A stretch of DNA of 64,000 nt from Microcebus murinus (taxonomy: Eukaryota; Chordata; Mammalia; Primates; Cheirogaleidae). The notes under the pieces were generated by a model, which searched no databases, was not told the origin of the DNA, and saw only the letters and a list, made by a program, of their open reading frames with translations. Of this stretch, positions 23,113 to 33,480 are shown one piece after another. Each line of letters opens with the position of its first letter. Position 1 is the first letter of the stretch. The stretch is taken from the NCBI RefSeq assembly GCF_040939455.1, contig NC_134106.1, positions 40,508,001 to 40,572,000 of the forward strand, read 5' to 3'. Both the position numbers and the translations under genes were made by a program.

Positions 23113-24712
23113 TACCAACTGCCATCCAGTCACATGTAATAGATATTCAATAAACATTGTGCAAAATTGACAGGGAAAGTACCCAAAATAAGAACATACA
23201 CACATCCTTCAAAGCTGAAGTTACACTTAAAAATCAAACTCATTACATATTTTATTCCCCAAGACACCTTCCCTGGGACAAAGAGGACGTGTGGTGCACT
23301 GAACAGGAGACTGAGAGTAGCCACCTCGAGTAGCTCTGACGCTTGCCCCCTTAAAGGAAAGAACCTCATGCTGGGTGGCTGTGCAAGACTGAGATCCTGA
23401 ATTTGTGAGATCTGCCACCTCTGGATGCACAAACACAAAACACAACTCCATAATGCAGTGTGGAAATTAAGTATGATATGCTATATCAGTTCTAGGCACA
23501 TTAGCGGAGATTGAAAATGGTTTCACACTTAGATATTTCAATGGATGATAAATAGGGTTAATGGATTGTGACTGAAATACTCCTGCCCTCTTAAATCTTC
23601 CAGGAAGCTTTTAAAACTGGTAAATGCATATTCTTCACGACGGCTTGCTAAAGTCTGCTCTAATTCAATTTTGAGCTGCTCAGGACTGTGCAAAATGCAA
23701 AAACCTGCTTGCAGAAACATCCTAGCCCTGGCACTTCAAAAAAAATTTGAAAATGATGCTTTAAATCATTCAACTTCCCAGAGTTTTCCGAAGTCCTGCA
23801 CATTAGTATTGGTCTGGTGTTATTAGAACAGAATCCAAGGTTAGTATTTTGTTTTGGCTGTTAATTTCCAGAAGCTTTGGAATGTGCGGGACTGTTCTTT
23901 GGATTGGTTTGTGTAATGCTGCACATAAAAGGGAAGCAGAAGAGGGATCCTGGGGCCATGGATCTTGTCCTCTTGTGGGATGAACTGTCCCCACTTTACC
24001 ACACTTGGCCTTGAGGGAACAAAGCTCTCTTGAGTGAAAGGAGGGATGCGACAGACAGCTAGCACTGTCACACTGTGTGGAGTTACCTAGCATTGTCTCC
24101 TTAATATAATTCCAAAGGATTGACAAATACGTTCCATAAAGAATATTGTGTTATAGTTGTCTTAACCACATTATTTTAGAGATCTGCTGTGCTCCTCTCT
24201 TGTGATAACAAGGGAATCAGCAATGGCAAGAGACCTGTGACAGTGGCATCTCAGGAGGAGAGACCAAACACCAGGAACAAAGATGGAATTTGAGGCAGCG
24301 GCAGTTTTGCCAAGGAGCTGGTGAGCCCCAGACAGAATGGCTGCAGGGAAAGGATGGTGGAGCTGAGTGACATTCATATACAAAGGACAATTCAGGCTGA
24401 GACCAGATAGGTGTATCTTATTGATCTAAACTTCCTAACGCATATCACCTTTGAGGTGAAAAGGGAAGAGATTTATCTTTGAACCCACTTCCTGGGATAG
24501 TTGAAGTTGTTCCACTGGTGGACCAACATAGTTGTGCTATAATACAAGAGTACTTGAATTTGGGTAGAAAATATGTCTTCAAGCCACTTTCTAGCTGGAT
24601 TTTGTTGTTGTTGTTTAAATTTTTGTTGTCTTGAGATTTTAATTATATATTTTGAAAAGGGGAATGGTCAAATCTGCCTCACAGGATTGTTTTCTATATT
24701 CAATTCTATATA
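23113..24712. other. Unassigned sequence
   Basis: About 1.6 kb without a recognised repeat. The minus-strand frames at 23130-23451 and 23803-24126 overlap each other in different phases and show no domain. A (TTG)n-like patch is at 24602-24617. Confidence 0.4.
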
Positions 24713-24726
24713 AAATAGAAATATTT

Positions 24727-25016
24727 GGCAGGGTGCATTGGCTTACACCTGTAATCCCAGAACTTTGGTAAGCCAAGGTGGGAAAATCACTCGAGCCCAG
24801 GAGTTTGAGACAAGCCTAGGCAACATAGAACCCCATTTCTACAAAAATTTAAAAATTAGCCAGGTGTGGTGGTACACACATGTAGTCTCACCTACTTGAG
24901 AGGCTGAGGTACAAAGATTGCTTGAGCCTAGAAGTTTGAGGTTACAGTGAGCAAGATGACACTACTTCACTCCAGCCTGGGTGACAGAGCAAGACCTTGT
25001 CTCAAAATAAAGAAAT
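24727..25016 (+). mobile_element. Alu SINE, old J-type, full length
   Basis: A complete two-monomer Alu starting GGCAGGGTGCATTGGC and ending in an A-rich tail. It lacks the strepsirrhine mid-region signature and is strongly mutated, so it is older than the others here. Target duplication AAATAGAAATATTT is at 24713-24726 and 25017-25030, perfect over 14 bp. Confidence 0.95.
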
Positions 25017-25030
25017 AAATAGAAATATTT

Positions 25031-26485
25031 TATAAACTTTTGAGTTCTACAGAAATATTTAATTATCTCTATTAACACAATCATTAATTTTTCATTAAGA
25101 AATAAACTGACAAGACAGAGTTTTTCATTTGAATGAGCTGAAGTCCAGGGACCTTAATCTAACATGCCTACTGATTCCCCAAGGATGGACTGGGGAAGGT
25201 GGTTTACCTAATTCAACCTAATTCATGTTTACATCTTACTTCAATGTACCCTCTACAGCATCTCCATAATAATTAAATAAGATAAATATTTCTTAAATGA
25301 TCTGGTAACAGTAATGGTGACTCAAACATTATGTTATTTTAGGATTACTCTCAAGAGATTTAGAAGAAAGAAGTCTTGGGGGCTAAGTGTTATACATATT
25401 GAAAGTGGTTCCTACTTTTTTTTTTTCTGTAGTTCATAGACCTTTAACCTCTCCACAAACCTGGGGAACAGATAAAGAGTTATCAATGTTTTATTTGACC
25501 TAGTAAGGACATGAATACAAAATAGAAAACTACTACTATTCTTATTCTCATTTCATAAAGCCAAGACCATTTAAACACTCTGCTTCAAAGTTGGAAGGAC
25601 ACATCACAGATTATTTTAAAGTAGCTTTAGGAAAAGCATACTTAAAATCCTTTCCATGTCCTGGAAGAGTCAAACATTGCAGAGACTGGTGGTGTCTACA
25701 CAACTACTTTTGGAAACAATTTTCCCTGATGTCTCTGGATACATTGATCTTACTAAGATATCTCCCAAATTCAATTTCTCCTTGCCTTCTTCTCTCCTAT
25801 AAGTAATCATGCTATCTTGAGAAACAATAGGGACAGAAGAGACTATAAAATTCATATTCCCAGAAGCTAGTAACCCTTGTTATGGTACTTCCTAGAATAA
25901 TTGATTTTTCATTGCACTGGGCATTTGACAGCCACACTTTTCCACTTGGATGTCTTTCATCACAGACATAGAAAGCAAACCACTCAGAATAATGGAATAA
26001 AGTACCACATTAGGATCTGTAAGCATATGTGCATTTATTCATAACAATGCTGAAAAGAATTTAAGGCATTTAAATCAATTGCACATGTATTCACCATATA
26101 ATTTAATTAGCATTTATGGAAGTCACCATAAGAGCTTCTATTATACTGTTTCCATTACAAATAATTACAAACAGAAAAAAATACATGTAGCATTAGGGAT
26201 GATGTTCTCTTTGTGATTACAAGAGGGCAATTTGTTTAAAAGCTTCATTGACGTCATGTATGTAATAGTTATTTGTCATTTCAGCAAAATGCAATAGATA
26301 GATCTTTGCTAAAGGAAATAGTGTGTCATTGTAGTACTTCACATTATTTAAATATACATAATGAAGCTAATAGAGTTAAGGAATTGCTATCCACTTAAAT
26401 TGTCTGATTTTAAAATCAAATAAATTTTGATTCTAAAATCAAATTTCTAGAAAAAGGAGGGGAAATATTAACCTGGATGTTTATA
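25031..26485. other. Repeat-free block; possible conserved regulatory element at about 25960-26460
   Basis: No transposon is recognised. The 3' part combines many homeodomain-type cores (TTTAATTAGC near 26101, TAATTAC near 26162) with a full palindromic CRE, TGACGTCA, at 26249-26256. Such texture is common in conserved non-coding elements, but conservation cannot be shown from one genome. Confidence 0.4.
26249..26256. promoter_or_regulatory. Palindromic CRE-like site TGACGTCA
   Basis: A perfect 8-bp match to the CREB/ATF consensus in a repeat-free setting. It holds a CpG, which is rare in this AT-rich window. Binding is inferred only. Confidence 0.35.
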
Positions 26486-26489
26486 TTGA

Positions 26490-26645
26490 TCATAATAATA
26501 ACAACTGTCACCATTTATTATATACCTACTTGCTACTGGGTAGGGAACTAGATTTAACTTATATGATGCCTCCAATCCTTACAAATGACTCATTCTTACA
26601 AGTAATATTCATTAGACTCATGAAAATAAAACTCAGCTGGTTCTT
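26490..26645 (-). repeat. MIR SINE, antisense, partial
   Basis: 'CACCATTTATTATATACCTACTTGCTACTGGG' is followed by 'CCTCCAATCCTTACAAATG', in antisense MIR order. Confidence 0.65.
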
Positions 26646-27689
26646 TATGCAAATTATCCAGGGTTAAGTTAGAGGCATCAGGATATAAAGTTGTATCAAA
26701 ATGCTCATATTATTTCCTGTATAGCACATTGTCTTCACTAAGGTATTGTGCTTTAATGTAAATAATAGGTGAAGGTCCACTGTGATCTGCTTTTGCGTTT
26801 CCTTTTAACAAGAGCCAAAAGAGTCTAAAGTATATGCTATTATTTGCAGATAATTCTATGAACAACCCTATGAATTCAGACCTATTCATTTGTCTCTAAC
26901 TTTCATCACTACCTTCTGAAGGCAAATAAAAATGGATTCCTTCCTAAACATTTTTTTAGAAGAAAATCAAAAGACATTTTCCTTTCCTCCACAATCACAG
27001 ACCAAAATATAATCAAAAGACTTTTTGAGCATTTAAAATATATATAACATCAGAGAGGGAACCTCATTCATGCAGACTGATACTGAACTTGATTGAGAGA
27101 GTCACCTTAGGACATTGGTTACTTCCTCTTTCCCCTTTCAAAGACTCCCTTCCCAACCCATTTCTTCAGAAAGAGCACGGATTCATCAGGTAAACACAAC
27201 TGAAAAGTTTTTTAAACTGGTACTTGCTTCAAGACCTTTAAAAGTAGTCTGCTTTAAACACTCATTTGAAATTGCTGATTAATAGAAAATCATGTATCTA
27301 AAGGAATCAGAAGAGTAACAACTTCATCCAGAGCTTGCTTCTTTCTATGACTCTGAAATTATTCTTTAAGTTATAAAGCAGTACATTCCTGATATATTTC
27401 ACTGTGAATATACTTTTTTGGGGAATAGGACATTATCTGGGACTCTGTCATTAAAAGAAAATGCTATTAGAATAGATCTGTATTTTTTCCCAATTGTTAT
27501 AAACTAAATAAAAGTATCTTGGAATTTTTGTGGTTACCCTCTAGGGAATCATGTATTAGCATTACAAAGGGTCTGGAAAGTTCTGTAATAAAGAAACATG
27601 TTTGAATTTGTTTAACTGAGCAATTACAATTTGAGAGTGCAGCATTGTTTTCCAGCACTTCTATTAACATCCTGCAGAATAATTATGGT
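26646..27689. other. Unassigned sequence
   Basis: About 1 kb with no recognised repeat or gene. Confidence 0.4.
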
Positions 27690-27699
27690 GGACAAGATG

Positions 27700-28080
27700 T
27701 GCTATACAGATAGCACTTCAAGGAAAAACTTTTTGTTCTAGCTGTCATCTCCTTTAGGGTTTTCCTCAGCCACAGAGAGACTTAACCAAGAGTTTTCCCT
27801 TTCTAGTGGTCAGGAAGGTAGTGGGCCCATATCCAATGGCTTATGAAGTGGGAGTATGAAGGCCTAGCCATTCTGGCCAGATGCAATATAGATTTGGCTT
27901 GCTGTATGTTTCATAGCTCTCCACAGGGTTAAACAAGGTTTTATTGGGCTTAAATAGCTATTCAACTTTCTCTTCACTCAATCCTGCTTTCTCTCCCTTC
28001 TTTCCACAAGGTTGATCTCAATAAATACCTTAAGCACCAAGCTCCATCTCAGAACCATTTCTAAAGAATCCTATATGTCA
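27700..28080 (+). repeat. 5' LTR of the ERVL remnant (approximate)
   Basis: Shares ordered landmarks with 29820-30190: 'AGCTGTCATCTCCTTTAGGG', then 'GAAGGCCTAGCCATTCTGGCC', then 'CTCAATAAATACCTTAAGCACC' containing an AATAAA signal (about 28019). The exact start is not resolved. Confidence 0.6.
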
Positions 28081-28639
28081 ACTTCTTACCAGGCATGGTC
28101 CAAGAAAGCAGGGAATGAGATAGGATTTTGGAGCTGGATAATTCACTACGCAGCAGGCAATATAGAGCCTGCTACTGGTGGTAGGGGAAGCAGAGAGGGC
28201 TTTCAATACCAAATGGCAATGGATTGTTCAAATTCTTATCAGTAGTAAACTGGGGTGGTGTATCAGAAGAAAAGAATGCAATGGCTGGTGTGATTTATCA
28301 GGTATATGAGAAATCTAGAGGAAATTGTAAGTATATGGGTGATGAGATGAATAGTTATTTTTTTATCACCACTGGTACCCCCCCAAAAAGATAACAAAAT
28401 TTTGTGATTGGTTACCAAGCAATTGAAAGCCAATTAAAAGCCAATTTTAAAGGTCAGAGGGACTCCCTGGTAGCTTATAAAGATGTTCTGATTTTCTGAA
28501 GTGGGAGGGAAGGGCAATTGAGGACAGGCCCAGGACTTAATAGTCATTGTGGTCAACCTCCAGAAGAGGTTAAATGCTCAACCAACCTGACCTTGGAGTC
28601 TGTTACTCGAAGGTCAGGGCACTTTTGGGGAAATATATG

Positions 28640-29800
28640 GGTGATGAATATCACTCCACTCTGATAATTGGTCCAGATAAGCAAGAAGCAGCTAGCACTC
28701 TGGAGACCTTGATAAGACATATGAGCCCCAAAGAGGGGAAATAAACCCTATGAAGATTCAGGGGCCTGCCATATAGGTAACATTTTTAGTCAGCTAATGT
28801 TCAGGGATGTTTTGGGACATCTCAAATAAGTAAAAGACAAGTTATTGTATATTGTACCTCAATTGTAAAGAAGAAAGGACAATACTTGTAGGCATCTTCA
28901 GGTTCTGGATGTAACATTCTACGTGTGGGAATATAGCTGAAGCCCATATACCAAATGACATATAAGGCTATAAGCTTTGAGCAAAACCAGAGTAGGAAAG
29001 GACTCTGCAGCAGAGTCTAGGTTGCTGTGCCACTTGGGCCATATAACTGAAAGACCCTCTGATGTTAGAGGTAGTAGTGGTGACACCACGTGGAAGTCAT
29101 AGGAAGTCCAAATATGGAAAGCCAATGTGGGCCCTTGGGATTCTGGAGTGAGACCAAGTTATCTGCAATGGAGACATCTATGCTTTTTGTTAACTCCAGG
29201 TTGACAACTCTAGGTATGTTATTTAGTCCTACTAGAGATGAAATATCTAGCCCTGGGGCACTAAATCACCAGATACCTGGAACTTCTCATCAAGAACCGG
29301 GTTCTTTTAGACCCACCAAGTCATAAGGTGGGGCAGGCTCAGCATTCTCCATAAAATGGAAGTAGCACTTGGTATATCTGGGATGATACCCTTTTGTCTT
29401 GAGTAAGGTACAAGCAAACTGGTAGCCCAAACTCCCATGCCAGTCACAGTGATGCTACAGAGCTCCTTTCTTAGCTCCTATTTATGGTCATACGAAGGAT
29501 TCCTTCAGGTCAGGTGATAGAGGAGCAAAACCCCAAGATTGGTTTTCAGATATGTCAGTTTGGAATATGAGCGCAAGCCAAAAATGAATGGCAGCTGCAC
29601 AACAGCCTCACTTAGGAGTGGCTGTACAAGACAGTGGCAAGGGAAAACTATCTTGAAGCGTGGAGTGAAGAACCTGGTTCTTATTTTGTGTGGAAAGAAA
29701 AGTGGCTTGAGGTAAGAGGACATACAAACTCATGGCAGTGATGAAAGTCCTGGCTAGCTGGCCAGGAGCTTGAAAAATGAAAACTTGGAATTTGTGGGAC
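28640..29800 (+). pseudogene. ERVL pol remnant (reverse transcriptase to RNase H), decayed
   Basis: The DNA follows the order of class III endogenous retrovirus pol: the RT end (about 28670-28760), the connection region with 'CTTCAGGTTCTGGATG' and 'CCCATATACCAAATGACAT' (about 28899-28964), 'CCACCAAGTCATAAGGTGGG' (about 29314-29333), and an RNase H part from about 29560 ('AATGGCAGCTGCACAAC', 'AAGTGGCTTGAGGTAAGAGG'). It is broken by many stops and indels. The open pieces at 29090-29326 (plus) and on the minus strand are chance runs. Confidence 0.7.
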
Positions 29801-29819
29801 AAGGCCTGAGCTAAAGGGA

Positions 29820-30190
29820 TGTGAAAAAATAACATGTGGGAAGGACTTCTTGCCCCAGCTATCAGCTCTTTCAAGGCTTGCCTCAGCATAGAATGTTTTG
29901 TCTCCCAAAGGCTCATTCTTCCCAAAGCAGCCCCCATGTGATGAAAGATGAAAGCCAAAGTACAAAGGCCTAATTCAGATAAATGCAAGATAGCTTTGAT
30001 GTGCTGCATTAACCACAGACCTTCCAAAGGGGTAGCTGGAAGCCTTATTGGACTTGAGTCACAGCTCAGCTTCTTCTTCTATCCATTTTGCTGCTCCCAC
30101 TTCCTTTCATAGCCATTGATCCCTAGTAAATACCCTGAGCTCCAAACCATCCTAAGCATCTGCTTCAGGAACCTCTACCCATGGCAAAAA
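29820..30190 (+). repeat. 3' LTR of the ERVL remnant (approximate)
   Basis: Partner of 27700-28080. It holds 'AGCTATCAGCTCTTTCAAGG', 'AAAGGCCTAATTCAG' and 'CCTAGTAAATACCCTGAGCTCC', where the polyadenylation signal has drifted to AGTAAA. Marked divergence between the two LTRs indicates an old insertion. Confidence 0.6.
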
Positions 30191-30849
30191 GTGTTCCATA
30201 AAACACTGATTAGGGAAAAGTTATGCTAGAACACTATAAGAATGAATTGTGTTCTTGTCACTGCTAAGTCCTTTAAGATAACAAGTATTTTTAAAAATTA
30301 TTACTGCTGTATTTCCATCTAAAACTTTTTCACTAAATTTTCTTTTAATTAAGTGCATGATCATTAATTAGGTACATGTAGATGAAAGCAGGCAAAAAGA
30401 AAGAAAAGAAGAAAGGAAGACGTCCATGCAAGGCATTTCTAAACCTGGAAATTCTGAGGGATTATGGCAGTATGGGATACCATGTGGATTATATGTGGCT
30501 TAGAACCCTATTGAGAGGCAAGAAACATGAAAAAATAATCAGAATTAGAGTTACAGTACAACGGTCATAAGGCAGTACAAGCTAAACAAGGGATTACAGA
30601 TATGTGTTGTAGGAGCTGGAGTCACAAAAGGGAGGACATATGCAAAATACTCATAAATATTAAAAATAAGAAAATAAAATAATCTCAGACTGAAGGTTTT
30701 GGAACCTTTAAAAAAAAGGAGGAATTTGAACTTAACTGGCACCTCCCTTCCAAATATAACTACTTTTATATAAGATCAAAATGCTTAAAAAATTATTTGA
30801 AAAATTCTCACATTTTTGAAGCACAATACAGTATTCCACAGATAAAAGT
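30191..30849. other. Unassigned sequence with a purine-rich patch
   Basis: 30386-30422 is an A/G-rich patch (AAAGAAAGAAAAGAAGAAAGG). The 62-codon frame over it is lysine-rich for that reason and is not a gene. Confidence 0.4.
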
Positions 30850-31191
30850 TGCTATGGTTTGTGTCCTCTTAAAATGTATATGTTGGTTCTTTAATCCCCA
30901 ATGTGACAGAATTTGGAGATAGGGCTTGCCCAAGATAATTAAGGTTAAATGAGGTCATAAGTGTGGGGTCCTAATTAGCTAGGATAGAAAGCTCAGTCTC
31001 CACTCAAAGCCCTAGAGGAAAGGCCATTAGGACCTCGCTAGAAAGGGCCAAATGCAAGCCAGGAACCCAGTTGGCCCTGGCACCTTAACCTTGGACTTTC
31101 CAGTCTCCAGAAATGTGAGAAAATAAATTTCTGTCATTTAAGCCACCTATTCTATGGTATTTAGTTATGGTAGCCTGAGCTGACTCAGACA
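30850..31191 (+). mobile_element. MLT1-type (ERVL-MaLR) solitary LTR
   Basis: A full LTR from TGCTATGGTTTGTGTCC to ...GAGCTGACTCAGACA with the expected TG...CA ends. 'TGGACTTTCCAGTCTCCAG' and the signal AATAAA (31122-31127), followed by TTTCTGTCATTTAAGCCACC, are typical. No exact 5-bp target duplication remains. Confidence 0.9.
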
Positions 31192-31570
31192 GAAATTACC
31201 CTGAAAGGAGAGGCGGCCTCTTCCCTGTCAGAGTTTATATTCCGCCAGACACAGAAAACACTGGCAAGACCCATGTCAAGAAGGGAAATGTTCCAAATGC
31301 ATGGTTATATATGAGTAGGAGAGGAGAAAGATAAAATATACACATATAGCCCACTTTATTTTAGTTGGATATACCAAGTTTATTTGATTATAAGTTATTT
31401 ATAATCTTATAATCCAGTAAGTATAAAATAAGCATGCTGTGTGAGAGACATAAGGGAAGGAAAACAGTCTTTGAGCAGGAGCAAAGGCCCTACAGAGAAT
31501 GTACAGCAGGTGGGGGGGGGTGTAGAGTGAAAATTGATGATATAATCTTTTAATTTAAATAAGACAGAGC
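31192..31570 (-). mobile_element. L2-like antisense fragments, tentative
   Basis: 'CTTCCCTGTCAGAGTTTATATTC' and 'GAGCAGGAGCAAAGGCCCTACAGAG' fit two parts of the antisense L2 3' end. The stretch between is poorly matched. Confidence 0.4.
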
Positions 31571-32109
31571 AATTAAAATGAACAGAAGCCACTGCACCTA
31601 AATGCAGAGCTGCATTTACATAGCAACAGGAACATTTCATGTTCAAGAAATGTCAGTTTTCTATAAATACAGAGGTTCAGTCATTACCATCAGAATTATT
31701 CATCATACTATGATTCAAAACAAGATGAATATACGGGGCCAACATTAGGACTCTAATCCCAAAAGAGGCCTTTAATGCATTTTTCAAAAATGGCTTTGTC
31801 CATTCAAAAATAGAAGTTTGCTGAGTACGAGATAAGGTCAGAAAAGAAATGCACTTATTTCTTTCCCAGTTCAAGTGAGTAAGGACTAGTCATTAAAAGC
31901 ATTTGGGGCATTTAACTGCCTTTTATAAATTCTCATGTTTTAATTAATTTGAATCTAAAGCTTGATAATTGAAGAATATTAGCATCTCAGTTCTCATTCT
32001 ACCTGTTATCCCCACTCTGCCTTCGACCCTTCTCTTTGCTTTCTGTTCTCTACCTGCCTACATCATAAGCATTCCTCAATTTCAACCTGAGAAGGGATTT
32101 TTCTAGGGG

Positions 32110-32113
<4 letters not shown>
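31571..32113. other. Unassigned sequence
   Basis: 31590-31740 is non-repetitive and could be conserved. Otherwise nothing is recognised. Confidence 0.35.

Positions 32114-32147
<34 letters not shown>
32114..32147 (+). repeat. (TG)n microsatellite
   Basis: About 17 uninterrupted TG units. Confidence 0.97.
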
Positions 32148-32151
<4 letters not shown>

Positions 32152-32199
32152 AGTACACATACCTATTCTTGTTTATCTTGCTCGGGGATTAGTGAACAT

Positions 32200-32730
32200 T
32201 TTAAAATCAAAATCTCATCCCCTGTTTTCAGTTTCAGGATATCTTGGTCCATTGTTCCTTTCATTATTTTCTTACTACCATTGCCTTTGTTCTCTTAGTC
32301 GGGAACTCCTTTTAGATACATTATATTCATCTTGAATGCCTGCTCCTGGTTTCTGAATTTTTCTCTTACATGTTTTATCTTTTCTCTATTTGTCTCCATG
32401 TTTGCTACCAAATCACAAATTTTGCTGCCAACAGTGATTATTCTAGTAAGTTGGTTCTGATACAAATATATATTTATATTTAATTTCCAAACACTTTTTC
32501 TTATTTTCTATTATTTTGTCACAACATGATGAGTTTATATTATGTATACATTACTTTCTCTGATCTCCCTGAGGCTCCATAGAATTGTTTCTAAAGTCTT
32601 CCTCTGACATCTCAATCATTTCTATTTTTTTCAGGGCTAATCTGTCTGTTCATCTTGTTCTCTTTATTTCATTGTGTTGGTTATACTTAAATGAGTGGTG
32701 GTTCTTGGTGGTTTGTTCATGTACATTCAT
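32200..32730 (+). repeat. Old interspersed repeat, family not assigned (copy 2 of 3)
   Basis: Its pyrimidine-rich order ('GGAACTCCTTTTAGATAC', 'TTCTCTTACATGTTTTATC', 'CTTCCTCTGACATCTCAATC') resembles the repeat at 7040-8330. The L1 insertion at 32889 may split this copy. Confidence 0.4.
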
Positions 32731-32888
32731 GAACTGGGTTAAAGGGGTCAGGTAGCATGGCGTTTCCCTAAATTTCTTCCATTCTTTTTTCCACAGATTT
32801 CTACCGTGTATGGAAGGGCTCAAATAAGTTATGGATGTCAGGTTATTTAAACTAACATGCTTTTCTTTTTCTTTTATTTCACCAATTT

Positions 32889-33434
32889 CTTTTTATTTTT
32901 TTTTTCTATTTCGGCATATTATGGGGGTACAAATGTTAAGGTTATGTATATTGTCCTTGCCTCCCTTCCCCCCTCGAGTCAGAGCTTCAAGCGTGTCCAT
33001 CCCCCAGATGGTGCATGTCACACTAATTATGTATGTATAAAACCATGCCCTCCTCTCCCCTCACCTGCCCGACATCCAATAAATGTTATTCTTATATGTC
33101 CACTTAGGTGTTGATCAGTTAAAACCAATTTTCTGGTGAGTACATGTGGTGCTTATTTTACCATTCTTGGGATACTTCACTTAGTAGAATGGGTTCTAGC
33201 TCTATCCAGGAGAATACAAGAGGTGCTATATCACCATTGTTTCTTAAAGCTGAGTAGTACTCCATGGTATACATATACCACATTTTATTAATCCACTCAT
33301 GAATTGATGGGCACTTGGGTTGTTTCCATAGCTTTGCAATTGTGAATTGTGTTGCTATCAACATTCGAGTGCAGGTATCTTTTTTATAGAGTGTCTTTTG
33401 TACTTTTGGGTAGATGCCCAGTAACAGGCTATTC
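32889..33434 (-). mobile_element. Young lemur-type L1, antisense, 5'-truncated
   Basis: It starts with a T-run (the complement of the poly-A tail), then 'GGCATATTATGGGGGTACAA' and a C-rich tract (the complement of the 3' UTR G-tract). From about 33115 the ORF2 C-terminus is readable on the minus strand: a 95-codon open frame 33158-33445 with the L1 landmark 'YSALRNNGDIAPLVFSW'. The short open run and limited mutation point to a fairly recent insertion. Confidence 0.9.
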
Positions 33435-33480
33435 TTTAGGTGCATGAGTATGGAGTTTCCTCAGTTTTAGATCTACCCAT
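33422..33480 (+). mobile_element. Probable 5' inversion segment of the L1 at 32889
   Basis: After the L1 stops at GATGCCCAGTAACAGG, the next stretch has 'AGTATGGAGTTTCCTCAG' and 'AGATCTACCC' (about 33449-33480), which is L1 ORF2 in the sense direction, from just upstream of the point where the antisense part ends. This is what twin-priming inversion leaves behind. The match is short, so the call is tentative. Confidence 0.5.

Larger units (their letters stand above)
27690..30190 (+). mobile_element. ERVL-class (class III) provirus remnant with both LTRs, internally deleted
   Basis: An old endogenous retrovirus, about 2.5 kb against the 6-7 kb expected. Two LTR-like ends (about 27700-28080 and 29820-30190) can be aligned to each other in the same order. 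Between them lie a leader/gag-side stretch (about 28080-28640) and reverse-transcriptase and RNase H remnants (about 28640-29800). The RNase H-side sequence runs almost directly into the 3' LTR, so integrase and everything downstream is gone. All frames carry many stops and shifts; nothing can be expressed as a protein. HERV-L/HERV16-like is my best assignment. Confidence 0.75.

Noticed and set aside
29608..30027. 139-codon minus-strand frame
   Set aside because: It lies antisense across the ERVL RNase H remnant and 3' LTR. A chance opening.
30386..30422. Lysine-rich nuclear-signal-like peptide
   Set aside because: A product of a purine-rich patch, without an adjacent domain.
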